Positions 5,869 to 11,727 of a stretch of 11,727 bases of DNA are shown piece after piece; the first letter of the stretch is position 1; each line of letters opens with the position of its first letter. Source of the DNA: an uncultured Clostridia bacterium (GTDB lineage Bacteria > Bacillota > Clostridia > Oscillospirales > Ruminococcaceae); assembly GCA_947427325.1 (NCBI GenBank), contig CANEHP010000057.1:1-11727 (forward strand), given 5' to 3'. The position numbers were made by a program, and so were the translations under genes. The notes below the pieces were generated by a model. That model saw nothing but the letters and a program-made list of their open reading frames with translations. It did not search any database and was not told the DNA's origin.

Positions 5869-7014
5869 TCATGCCGAATACATTTTAACAATAGCGTCGG
5901 CGATTTCCTTACAATACCATTCGCATTTGCTTCGGTCAAAAATACCGAACAGCTCATTTCCGCTGTTATAGTAGTTGTTGTCCCACCACACGCATGGAAT
6001 GCCGTATTTTTTGGCTTCTCCCAGATAATCGCCTATCCATTTTATCACTTCGTCCGTATTGTAGGTATTATCCTCGAGTTGTTTTCTGACTGCACCGTAT
6101 TCGGTTATCATAACGGGAATCCCTTTGCTTATAACATATTTGTCAATCAGACCGAATACGCTTTCGATGCTGCTCTTTTCTCTGCCGTCCCATTTAAAGG
6201 TTTCATAATTTTCTCCGCTGTGGTATGTAAAGCTGTAGGGAGTATAGGCATGGAGCGCTACTCCGGTGTAATCGTCGTACTTGGCAACAAATCCGTCAAA
6301 GCCGCTGTCCGTAATGCAGTGCGCATATGTGGCAATCAGGAGCAGACGCTTTTCGTTATTGCCGCCCGTTTTTCTTACCGTGTCCACAAATATTTTATTC
6401 AGCTTGTTTACGCATTCCCGTTCCTCCGCCGTTCCTCCGTTCCATTCATTGGGAGAACCTTTGGTTCGCACTTCGTTTATGCCTTCAAAAACAAGGTGAT
6501 CTCCGTAATCGGCAAATCTTTCCGCCACCTGTTTCCAAAGTGCGGTAAACTGCGGCTCTACCTTTTCCATACTCTCCGGCTTCGGAACAAGCCATGAATC
6601 CGGTTCATGGTGAGTATCGATTATAACATAAATTCCGTTCTCTATGCCATAGTCAACCACCTCTTGAACACGGTCGATAAATTCAGGCTCTATTTCGTAA
6701 TCCGGCGCCTTTCCCATGTGCTGTCCCCATGTAACGGGTATCCTCAGAATATCAAATCCCTGAGCGCTTACCGCGTCTATCATCTCCTTTGTTGTGACAG
6801 GGTTTCCCCAGGCGGTTTCGTCTTTTCCGATGGAGTCCAGGGAGTTGCCTAAATTCCAGCCGGTTTTCATCTCGGCGATAAGCTCCTTTGCAGTGAGTCC
6901 CCGCATTTCGCCGTGATTCGCCTTTTCCTCCGGTGCGGAGCATGAGCTGAAAGTAAGCATTGTGCCGATTGCCGCTGCAAGTAATACGGCACCGCTTTTT
7001 TTCATAACAGTCAT
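5869..7014 (-). CDS. GH5 endoglucanase-type glycoside hydrolase, lipoprotein
   Basis: This 381-residue secreted enzyme has the fold of glycoside hydrolase family 5. The opening block GWNLGNSLD...ETAWGNP and VTTKEMIDAV (residues 52-82) is typical of subfamily GH5_4, which cuts beta-1,4-glucans such as cellulose, xyloglucan or lichenan. Residues 1-24 are a signal peptide with a lipobox ending at C25 (FSSC), so it is anchored to the outer face of the membrane. Catalytic residues visible are R91 (RIPVTW), H135 and H136 (DTHHEP), the acid/base E181 after N180 (GINEV), H255 and Y257 (LHAYTPY), and the nucleophile E305 (ITEYGA); WWDNNYY follows at 343-349. It is a single catalytic domain without a binding module. 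ATG 7014 is chosen because GGAGGA (7022-7027) lies seven bases before it. It is divergent from an araC-type gene, which probably controls it. Exact substrate unknown. Confidence 0.93.
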   Translation of the reverse strand: MTVMKKSGAVLLAAAIGTMLTFSSCSAPEEKANHGEMRGLTAKELIAEMKTGWNLGNSLDSIGKDETAWGNPVTTKEMIDAVSAQGFDILRIPVTWGQHMGKAPDYEIEPEFIDRVQEVVDYGIENGIYVIIDTHHEPDSWLVPKPESMEKVEPQFTALWKQVAERFADYGDHLVFEGINEVRTKGSPNEWNGGTAEERECVNKLNKIFVDTVRKTGGNNEKRLLLIATYAHCITDSGFDGFVAKYDDYTGVALHAYTPYSFTYHSGENYETFKWDGREKSSIESVFGLIDKYVISKGIPVMITEYGAVRKQLEDNTYNTDEVIKWIGDYLGEAKKYGIPCVWWDNNYYNSGNELFGIFDRSKCEWYCKEIADAIVKMYSA

Positions 7015-7120
7015 TTTTTAATCCTCCAATCTGTATCTTAAATGTTCCGGGACTGTTTTGGCAGTACGTGAATATCTTTAATTTCCGCCGTCACATAAGC
7101 CCTAAATTTATGTCACTTCA

Positions 7121-7149
7121 ATTATACATAAATACTTTTTTTATTGCAA
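7121..7149 (-). promoter_or_regulatory. Promoter of the GH5 gene
   Basis: On the minus strand, TTGCAA (7144-7149) is separated by 17 bases from a perfect TATAAT (7121-7126). Transcription would begin near 7114 and leave a leader of about 100 bases. It mirrors the araC promoter exactly about the centre of the inverted repeat at 7158-7219. The weak -35 fits dependence on an activator. Confidence 0.65.
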
Positions 7150-7157
7150 TAATTTTT

Positions 7158-7219
7158 ACTGCATTATCACTTACATATTCTGCTAAGAACATTGCAGAAT
7201 GTGTAAGCGATAATGCAGT
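7158..7219. promoter_or_regulatory. Large inverted repeat between divergent GH5 and araC promoters, candidate operator
   Basis: Two 26-bp arms (7158-7183 and 7194-7219) are complementary with only two mismatches, separated by a 10-base loop. Each arm begins eight bases from the -35 hexamer of its own promoter. Within the right arm, GCAGAAT (7194) and GCAGTAT (7215) form a direct repeat 21 bases apart, and the left arm holds the mirror copy. A spacing of two helical turns suits a protein bound on one face of the helix, as with AraC-family regulators. An alternative is a small palindromic insertion. Confidence 0.6.
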
Positions 7220-7227
7220 ATTCGATA

Positions 7228-7256
7228 TTGCGGAAATGATGAATAAATAGTATAAT
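7228..7256 (+). promoter_or_regulatory. Promoter of the araC-family gene
   Basis: TTGCGG (7228-7233), a 17-base spacer and a perfect TATAAT (7251-7256). Transcription would start near 7263, about 60 bases before the GTG start at 7323. The poor -35 beside the inverted repeat suggests control by a bound regulator, plausibly the product itself. Confidence 0.6.
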
Positions 7257-7322
7257 TCTAATATCAAAAGCAATTTTTGTATACAGCAATATTTGTATAT
7301 ACAGCTTTCGGAGGATACGATA

Positions 7323-8123
7323 GTGAAAATAAACAACATTGGTTATAACCATAGACACAATGCGGATTTTTTTGTTTATCGCCCCAACGGTTCGGGAGAT
7401 AATTTGCTTTTGCTGCTCAAAACGCCCGCCGTTTTTGTTTTGAACAACAGAGAACTGGTCACGGAAAAGGATTCCTTTATATTATTCCGTAAAGGCACTC
7501 CGCAGAATTACCGTTCAAGCGGCGGCGAATTTGCCAATGACTGGTTTAATTTTTCCTTTGAAAATAAGGAGGACAAAGAGCTTTTGAACGCTCTTGAAAT
7601 CCCCTTTGACACCGTTATGGGCATTGGAGCGCTTGACGGTCTTTCAATGATTATAAAAAATATGAACTATGAAAATTATTCATCAAACTTATATAAGACC
7701 GATTCGGTTGAGCTGTATTTAAAGTTGTTTTTTATCAAACTCAGTGAAAAGCTGCATTCAGCCGATGAAAAGCACAGCTCGGATTACTATGACAAAATGT
7801 CTGCACTTCGCTCGCAAATTTACAGTATGCCCCAAAATAACTGGAATATTGAAGGCTTGGCTCATCAACTGACAATGAGCAAATCCCATTTTGAACATAC
7901 ATATAAAAAAATCTTCGGCATAAGTCCAATGAATGAAGTAATAAACAGCAGAATCGAACATGCCAAATTCATGCTTACATCAACGGATATGCCCATAAAT
8001 GCGATAGCCGAAATATGCGGTTATAAAAGCGATATTCATTTTATGCGGCAGTTTAAATCAAGACTTGGAGTGACTCCCTCAATATACAGAAGCAGCTGCA
8101 GAAAGAGCAGAAAGGAAGAGTAG
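7323..8123 (+). CDS. AraC/XylS-family transcriptional regulator
   Basis: This 266-residue cytoplasmic DNA-binding regulator has an N-terminal sensing domain of the cupin type at about 10-90 (PNGSGDNLLLLLKTPAVF, then FRKGTPQNYRSSGGEFANDW). A helical linker follows, and then two helix-turn-helix motifs: the first near 174-203 (IEGLAHQLTMSKSHFEHTYK, then FGISP) and the second near 224-262 (INAIAEICGYKSDIHFMRQF, then GVTPSIYR). The GTG at 7323 is preferred over an upstream in-frame TTG because GGAGGA (7310-7315) lies seven bases before it. It is divergent from the GH5 gene across a mirror-symmetric promoter, so it most likely activates GH5 and autoregulates. The ligand is not predictable; a cellodextrin or pentose is reasonable. 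Confidence 0.93.
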   Translation: MKINNIGYNHRHNADFFVYRPNGSGDNLLLLLKTPAVFVLNNRELVTEKDSFILFRKGTPQNYRSSGGEFANDWFNFSFENKEDKELLNALEIPFDTVMGIGALDGLSMIIKNMNYENYSSNLYKTDSVELYLKLFFIKLSEKLHSADEKHSSDYYDKMSALRSQIYSMPQNNWNIEGLAHQLTMSKSHFEHTYKKIFGISPMNEVINSRIEHAKFMLTSTDMPINAIAEICGYKSDIHFMRQFKSRLGVTPSIYRSSCRKSRKEE

Positions 8124-8150
8124 TGCAGTGATTTTGCAAAATAATCAGAG

Positions 8151-8215
8151 CGTGTTCACATAAAGCTCGATGCACATCTTTTAGGCAAATTTTGCCGCCT
8201 GCTGCGTTTCGTCAT
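8151..8215. repeat. Decayed half copy of hairpin repeat family H
   Basis: The string CATCTTTTAGGCAAATTTTG followed by CCG and CTGCGT aligns with the left arm of the copy at 8899-9058, preceded by a degenerate GTGTTCACATAAAG end. The second half is missing. It follows the araC stop codon by 27 bases, so this copy too sits at a gene 3' end. Confidence 0.6.
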
Positions 8216-8239
8216 TTGCTTTGATAACCACGCCTCCTC

Positions 8240-8266
8240 AACTGTCAACTGTCAATTTTTACAGCC
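8240..8266. repeat. Solitary end of palindromic family G
   Basis: AACTGTCAACTGTCAATTTT followed by TACAGCC matches the right terminus of the element at 5492-5615. No left end is nearby, so this is a truncated remnant. Confidence 0.7.
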
Positions 8267-8288
8267 GCCCGAAGCATAAACAGAAAAC

Positions 8289-8324
8289 CTCCGATTTTGC
8301 TGCTGCAAAATCGGAGATTTTTAT
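8289..8324 (+). terminator. Intrinsic terminator downstream of araC
   Basis: A perfect 12-bp stem, CTCCGATTTTGC (8289-8300) with GCAAAATCGGAG (8305-8316), has a four-base loop and is followed by ATTTTTAT. It closes the araC transcript unit from the left. On the other strand it is followed by GGTTTT, so it may also act weakly against leftward transcription. Confidence 0.85.
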
Positions 8325-8386
8325 GTGTTATCGTTACGAAAAAGATTTTTGCAGCCCGTTTCAAGTTTCGGAATGAAAGGAGTTTT

Positions 8387-8413
8387 AGGGGGAAACCATC
8401 AGGGTTTCCCTCT
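8387..8413. other. Hairpin of unclear role between two terminators
   Basis: AGGGGGAAACC (8387-8397) pairs with GGTTTCCCTCT (8403-8413), with one G-T pair and a five-base loop. No U-run follows on either strand, so it is not a standard terminator. Confidence 0.4.
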
Positions 8414-8426
8414 AAATTGTAAACAA

Positions 8427-8462
8427 AAGTCTCTTATTTTGCGACAGCAAAATAAGAGACTT
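8427..8462 (-). terminator. Intrinsic terminator for tRNA-Val
   Basis: A perfect 16-bp stem, AAGTCTCTTATTTTGC (8427-8442) with its complement at 8447-8462, has a four-base loop. It begins three bases beyond the tRNA's CCA end. Read on the minus strand, TTGTTTA follows it, giving the U-rich tail. Confidence 0.85.
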
Positions 8463-8465
8463 GCA

Positions 8466-8541
8466 TGGTGGGAGCTACAGGGCTCGAACCTGTGACCCTC
8501 TGCTTGTAAGGCAGATGCTCTCCCAGCTGAGCTAAGCTCCC
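8466..8541 (-). tRNA. tRNA-Val (anticodon TAC), CCA encoded
   Basis: A 76-base minus-strand tRNA. The acceptor stem GGGAGCT/AGCTCCC, the D stem GCTC/GAGC, the anticodon stem TCTGC/GCAGA around CTTACAA (anticodon TAC at 8506-8508), the T stem ACAGG/CCTGT with loop TTCGAGC, discriminator A and a genome-encoded CCA are all present. It decodes GTA and related valine codons. It stands alone with its own promoter and terminator. tRNA genes are frequent integration sites, but I see no integrase or duplicated tRNA 3' end in the window. Confidence 0.98.
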
Positions 8542-8558
8542 ATTTATCTTGCTATATT

Positions 8559-8587
8559 ATTATACACGGTTTTAAAGGCTTTGTCAA
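8559..8587 (-). promoter_or_regulatory. Consensus sigma-A promoter of tRNA-Val
   Basis: On the minus strand, TTGACA (8582-8587), a 17-base spacer and TATAAT (8559-8564) match the vegetative consensus perfectly. The start would fall near 8552, about ten bases before the mature tRNA 5' end at 8541. Confidence 0.92.
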
Positions 8588-8835
8588 GTGATTTGGCGAT
8601 TTTTTCTACATTAAAAAGATTTTTTTATAAGCGGGCATAAACCAAAGCACCTTAATGTAATGTTGAGAATGCCCTTGTGCGTTTACATCAATTCCTATTA
8701 TACTAATATATCTAACTGAGAATAGACAAGCTTTGCCGCTTGATTATCGTAATACCGTGCTGTGGTCATTATTCCGCAAAAAATCCTCGCAGATCCCTGA
8801 CTGCTTTTATCCGAAAATTAGCATAAGAAATAGTG
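8588..8835. other. Intergenic region with no recognisable gene
   Basis: AT-rich DNA between the tRNA promoter and the GH2 promoter. Only a 19-codon frame at 8662 without a ribosome binding site and a small CAAGC/GCTTG hairpin were seen. Nothing here supports a feature. Confidence 0.6.
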
Positions 8836-8853
8836 TTGACGGGCGTTTTTGCG

Positions 8854-8882
8854 TTGACATTGGTTTTGCATCGTCGTATAAT
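8854..8882 (+). promoter_or_regulatory. Perfect consensus sigma-A promoter upstream of the GH2 gene
   Basis: TTGACA (8854-8859), a 17-base spacer and TATAAT (8877-8882) match consensus exactly. A second -35-like TTGACG lies 18 bases earlier (8836-8841), giving a direct GTTGAC repeat. Initiation near 8889 would place the hairpin element at 8899-9058 about ten bases into the RNA. The next plus-strand gene is the GH2 hydrolase at 9296, so this is either its promoter with a leader of about 400 bases or the promoter of a separate short RNA. Confidence 0.8.
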
Positions 8883-8895
8883 GTAATATAGTATT

Positions 8896-9061
8896 TAAGA
8901 ACTTGTTCTCATAGAAATTGGCACGCATCTTTTTGGCAAATTTTGCCGATGACTGCGTCAAAATTCCTTGAAATACACGAGTATTCCTGCGGAATTTTTC
9001 CTTGTCCTCGACAAAATTTGCTCGAAAATCTGCGCACCATTCCTATGAGAACAAGTTCTAA
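8896..9061 (-). repeat. Hairpin repeat family H, complete inverted copy, with TAA flanks
   Basis: The element is 8899-9058 (160 bp) between TAA (8896-8898) and TAA (9059-9061). Its reverse complement is nearly identical to the 5703-5861 copy, including the 16-base outer arms, the AAAATTCC/GGAATTTT inner stem and the GGAATAC/GTATTTC tip. In the element's own orientation the flanks read TTA on both sides, as in the other copy. It lies in the probable 5' leader of the GH2 gene. Confidence 0.92.
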
Positions 9062-9203
9062 AATATCTTATGAAGAAAAAATGTACAGTATAAGAAAATT
9101 GGCGCTATACACCCCCTCAAGCTTCTCAGTCCACCGCCTTTTGCGGCTGCGGCTGCTGCCCTGTACTTTTTGTTAAAACCATTATAGCCTTTTAAAGGCG
9201 AAA
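9062..9203 (+). other. GH2 leader segment without a gene
   Basis: No coding frame is supported. AAAAATGTACAG around 9078-9088 could pair with CTGTACTTTTT at 9161-9171, enclosing a GC-rich stretch with a small CCGC/GCGG hairpin. This might be a leader structure or an attenuator, but the pairing is short and I give it little weight. Confidence 0.3.
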
Positions 9204-9295
9204 GGGAGAACACGGAGGGAGAGCATGGAGGGAGAACACGGAGGGAGAGCACGGAGGGAAAGCACGGAAAAAGAGCACGGAGGGGAGAATACGGT
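9204..9295 (+). repeat. Seven-copy 13-bp tandem repeat carrying Shine-Dalgarno motifs
   Basis: Units start at 9204, 9217, 9230, 9243, 9256, 9269 and 9282, with consensus GGGAGARCACGGA; the last has one extra G and merges into the GH2 start. Most unit junctions create GGAGGGAG or a variant, so several ribosome-binding-like sites line up before the ATG at 9296. The array ends exactly at the start codon. Because the period is 13, its length can change without touching the coding frame. Confidence 0.93.
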
Positions 9296-11518
9296 ATGAA
9301 AAAATCTATTACGGCGAAATTGATTACAGCGGCGGCGCTTTTTCTGTGTGCGGGAATTATCGGCGGCTGTACCGATACTGCGGGGAAAATATCCGGGGGC
9401 ACATCTGAAAACGCTTCGGAGGAGACTACTATGAACGAATTGGGTAGAACGGTAATAAACTTTGACAGGGACTGGAAATTTTTAAAGCTTACTCAGGCGG
9501 AGGGGCTTTCCAAGCTTGCGGTTGAAGACAAAAATTTTGACGATTCCTCCTGGGAGTCCGTCGATCTTCCGCACACATGGAACGCTGTTGACGGTGCGGA
9601 CGGCCGGAACGGAACAGACGAGGGCGGCGAGCATTATTATCGCGGCATGGGCGGGTATAGAAAAAAGCATATTTTCCCATCCGAGTTGTCAGGCAAGCGG
9701 CTTTTTATGGAATTTGAAGGCGCCAACACCGTAGCCGAGCTTTACATAAACGGAAAATTTGTCGGCAAGCATGAAGGCGGATATTCCGCTTTCAGGTTTG
9801 ATATTACGAGCTTTGTCCGTCTCGGTAAGGAAAACGATATATGCGTAAAGGTAAACAATGCGCCCTCAAATCACATAGCGCCTATAACAGATCAGGGCGA
9901 TTTCACCAAAATGGGCGGAATTTACCGCAATGTGAGCGTTATTGCCGTTGATCCGCTTCATATCGATCTTATGGACAGCGGCAGCCCGGGAGTTTATATT
10001 ACACCGGAAAATATATCCGACTCCGGCGCTGATATCGGAGTATTTGTTAAGCTTAAAAATGACGGGGACAAGGATACGCTTATGAGCGTGCTTGCGGAAA
10101 TTTCCGACGCAGACGGAAATACGGTGGTTTCCGCAAAGGAAAAGGAGATAGTCATTGCCGGAAAAATAACAGACCACATTATGTCGCTTTTCCTTCCCAA
10201 GCCCCACCTTTGGGACGGCGTAACAGACCCTTATTTATATACCGCTAAGGTAACGCTTTTGGGCAAGGACGGCACGCTGCTCGATGAAGTGTCGGTGACC
10301 TTCGGAGTGAGAACATACAGCATTGACCCGGAAAAAGGATTTTTCTTAAACGGACGGTATTACGACCTTCACGGTGTAAACTATCATCAGGACAGCTTTG
10401 AGAACGGCTGGGCAATGACGGATTCCGAACGTGAGCGGGACTACAAAATGATGTTGGATATGGGCTGCACGGCGGTAAGAATGGCGCATTATCAGCACGA
10501 CGGCTATGAATACGACCTTTGCGACAAATTAGGGATCACTGTTTGGACGGAGATCGGCATTGTCAATAAAATGTTCGCCGACGAAACCGACGAGCTTATA
10601 ATTGAGGAACGCTTTACCGAAAACGCAAAGCGGCAGCTTACTGAACTCATTCGGCAGAATTATAACCATCCTTCTGTCATTGTGTGGGGAATTTCCAACG
10701 AACTTCATCAGATGTCCGATGAAATTTACGGTATTTATACGGAGCTTAACGAGCTTGCAAATGCCGAAGATAATACACGTCTGATCACCTTTGCCGATTC
10801 TCAGTTTTGGGGAAAATTTTTAGAGCTGCCTGCCGACGTTGTGGGGTACAACAGGTATTTCGGCTGGTATAAAGAAGCGGGACCGGCGGAAAAATTCGGC
10901 GAATGGCTTGACAGCTATCACGGTGCAAAGGAAACCCGTCCGGTATGCGTTTCGGAATACGGCGGCGGCGCAGCGGTTTCACAGCACAAGGATAACATTG
11001 ACTGGCTGAGCGATATCGATCCGTGGGGCACGAGGCATTATGAGAATTATCAGTCGGCAATGCATGAAAAAATATGGGCGCAGTTCTCACAGCGGCAATA
11101 TCTGTGGGGAAAATATATATGGTGTATGTTTGATTTCGCCTCCGACGGCAGGGAGGAGGGAGATACCAAGGGGCAGAACGACAAAGGACTTTGCACCCGT
11201 GAAAGAGTTCCGAAGGACGCATATTACTTCTATAAATCGGTATGGAACGACGAACCTATGCTGCACCTTACGGAAAAGCGCTTTTCCCAGCGCCCGAGCC
11301 TTGTTCCCACAGTTAAGGCGTACTCTAACGCCGAAAAAGCGGAACTGTTTGTGGACGGAATCTCAATGGGAAGCGGCGAGAAAAACGGAACCGTGTTCAC
11401 ATGGGAGAACATTCGGATCAAAGAGGGCGGCAAAAGCGAGATAAAGGTTGTGGCAGCGCTTAAAGACGGCTCCCTGCTTGAGGACAGGGCGGAATGGACG
11501 GGTTACTGTCGAGCCTGA
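9296..11518 (+). CDS. GH2 beta-glycosidase (beta-galactosidase/beta-glucuronidase type), lipoprotein
   Basis: This 740-residue exported hydrolase is of glycoside hydrolase family 2. Residues 1-24 form a signal peptide with lipobox IGGC (cysteine 25), followed by a Ser/Thr/Gly-rich linker, so it is held on the outer membrane face. Domains in order: the jelly-roll sugar-binding domain (about 55-220, with DLPHTWN, FEGAN and GGYSAF), an immunoglobulin-like domain (about 221-340), the TIM barrel (about 341-650) and a C-terminal beta domain (about 655-740, with AELFVDGISMGSG) resembling the DUF4982-type module. The acid/base pair is N468-E469 (WGISNEL) and the nucleophile is E554 (VSEYGGG). The family removes terminal beta-linked galactose, glucuronate or similar sugars; which one cannot be read here. 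ATG 9296 follows GGAGGGGAG closely. A perfect promoter, a hairpin element and a 13-bp repeat array precede it, and another hairpin element follows its stop by 48 bases. It is somewhat shorter than many multi-domain relatives but looks intact. Confidence 0.92.
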   Translation: MKKSITAKLITAAALFLCAGIIGGCTDTAGKISGGTSENASEETTMNELGRTVINFDRDWKFLKLTQAEGLSKLAVEDKNFDDSSWESVDLPHTWNAVDGADGRNGTDEGGEHYYRGMGGYRKKHIFPSELSGKRLFMEFEGANTVAELYINGKFVGKHEGGYSAFRFDITSFVRLGKENDICVKVNNAPSNHIAPITDQGDFTKMGGIYRNVSVIAVDPLHIDLMDSGSPGVYITPENISDSGADIGVFVKLKNDGDKDTLMSVLAEISDADGNTVVSAKEKEIVIAGKITDHIMSLFLPKPHLWDGVTDPYLYTAKVTLLGKDGTLLDEVSVTFGVRTYSIDPEKGFFLNGRYYDLHGVNYHQDSFENGWAMTDSERERDYKMMLDMGCTAVRMAHYQHDGYEYDLCDKLGITVWTEIGIVNKMFADETDELIIEERFTENAKRQLTELIRQNYNHPSVIVWGISNELHQMSDEIYGIYTELNELANAEDNTRLITFADSQFWGKFLELPADVVGYNRYFGWYKEAGPAEKFGEWLDSYHGAKETRPVCVSEYGGGAAVSQHKDNIDWLSDIDPWGTRHYENYQSAMHEKIWAQFSQRQYLWGKYIWCMFDFASDGREEGDTKGQNDKGLCTRERVPKDAYYFYKSVWNDEPMLHLTEKRFSQRPSLVPTVKAYSNAEKAELFVDGISMGSGEKNGTVFTWENIRIKEGGKSEIKVVAALKDGSLLEDRAEWTGYCRA

Positions 11519-11563
11519 GGCTTCTATGGTAAACGCTGCTCATAATAGGGTTTAGAAAATCTC

Positions 11564-11727
11564 TTAGAACCTGTCTTCACAAGATTTGTGCGTGGATTTT
11601 CGAGCAAATTTTGCCGAGGACAAGACAAAATTTCGCAGGCTTGCTGTCGCAAGTCAAGAAATTTTAACGCAGTCATCGGTAAAATTTGCCGAAAAGATGC
11701 GTGCAATATCTTGTGAAGACAGGTTCT
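11564..11727 (+). repeat. Hairpin repeat family H, diverged complete copy at the window end
   Basis: The element is 11567-11726 (160 bp), preceded by TTA (11564-11566) and followed by T at the window edge. The outer arms are GAACCTGTCTTCACAAGAT with a perfect complement at the right end. This differs from the arms of the other copies at several paired positions, while the core (TTTTCGAGCAAATTTTG, GACGCAGTCATCGG-like) is shared. The inner stem (AAAATTTC 11627-11634 with GAAATTTT 11658-11665) and the tip (GGCTTGC 11638-11644 with GCAAGTC 11649-11655) also differ from the others in a compensated way. It lies 48 bases after the GH2 stop. Confidence 0.9.

Noticed and set aside
7068..7250. 60-codon frame in the GH5/araC intergenic region
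   Set aside because: It spans both promoters and the palindrome, has no ribosome binding site, and its residues simply translate the inverted repeat.
8466..8541. tRNA-Val as the attachment site of an integrated element
   Set aside because: No integrase gene and no second copy of the tRNA 3' end were found in the window.
8662..8721. 19-codon plus-strand frame in the tRNA-GH2 gap
   Set aside because: No ribosome binding site, no plausible composition, and too short to distinguish from chance.
9058..9402. 114-codon minus-strand frame across the GH2 leader
   Set aside because: Its serine/proline-rich repeats are the translated 13-bp array, and it overlaps the GH2 signal peptide region. No start signals.
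1..11727. CRISPR array among the repeats
   Set aside because: Repeats are dispersed palindromes or contiguous short tandems. No regular repeat-spacer units and no cas genes were seen.

Overview
The window looks like accessory or carbohydrate-utilisation DNA from an uncultured anaerobic Firmicute, most likely a gut or rumen clostridium of the Ruminococcaceae/Oscillospiraceae type. This rests on moderate G+C with AT-rich intergenic DNA, strong GGAGG ribosome binding sites, consensus sigma-A promoters, lipoprotein glycoside hydrolases and the protein families present. Genus and species cannot be fixed from the sequence alone.

Layout. (1) 1-717: the end of a hairpin repeat, a 40-residue membrane microprotein on the minus strand (60-182), a 189-bp mobile palindrome, a sigma-A promoter pointing left, and the leader of the next operon. 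(2) 718-5397: a tight four-gene plus-strand operon encoding a fucose/arabinose-isomerase-family enzyme, the two halves of a split transketolase and a glycerol-kinase-like FGGY kinase. Isomerase, then kinase, then split transketolase is the logic of the known D-apiose (apulose 4-phosphate transketolase) route, so a pentose or branched-pentose pathway is the best guess. (3) 5398-5868: a second copy of the GGGGCTG palindrome and a 159-bp hairpin element. (4) 5869-8123: a secreted GH5 endoglucanase-type lipoprotein (minus) and an AraC-family regulator (plus), divergently transcribed from a strikingly mirror-symmetric promoter region. (5) 8124-8600: repeat remnants, two strong hairpin terminators and tRNA-Val(TAC) with its own consensus promoter. 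(6) 8836-11727: a perfect sigma-A promoter, a hairpin element in the presumed leader, a seven-copy 13-bp repeat carrying Shine-Dalgarno motifs, a GH2 lipoprotein, and another full hairpin element at the window's end.

How it works together. The GH5 and GH2 enzymes, anchored outside the cell, probably trim plant cell-wall glycans. The AraC protein probably senses a released sugar and acts on its own promoter and that of GH5. The isomerase/kinase/transketolase operon would feed an internalised sugar into the pentose phosphate pathway. No transporter lies in the window, so the link between the operon and the hydrolases is inference.

The most unusual content is non-coding. There is a roughly 160-bp long-hairpin repeat family whose diverged copy shows compensatory changes in both outer and inner stems. 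It has conserved TTA flanks and sits at gene 3' ends or in a leader. The second notable item is the mirror-image divergent promoter at 7121-7256.
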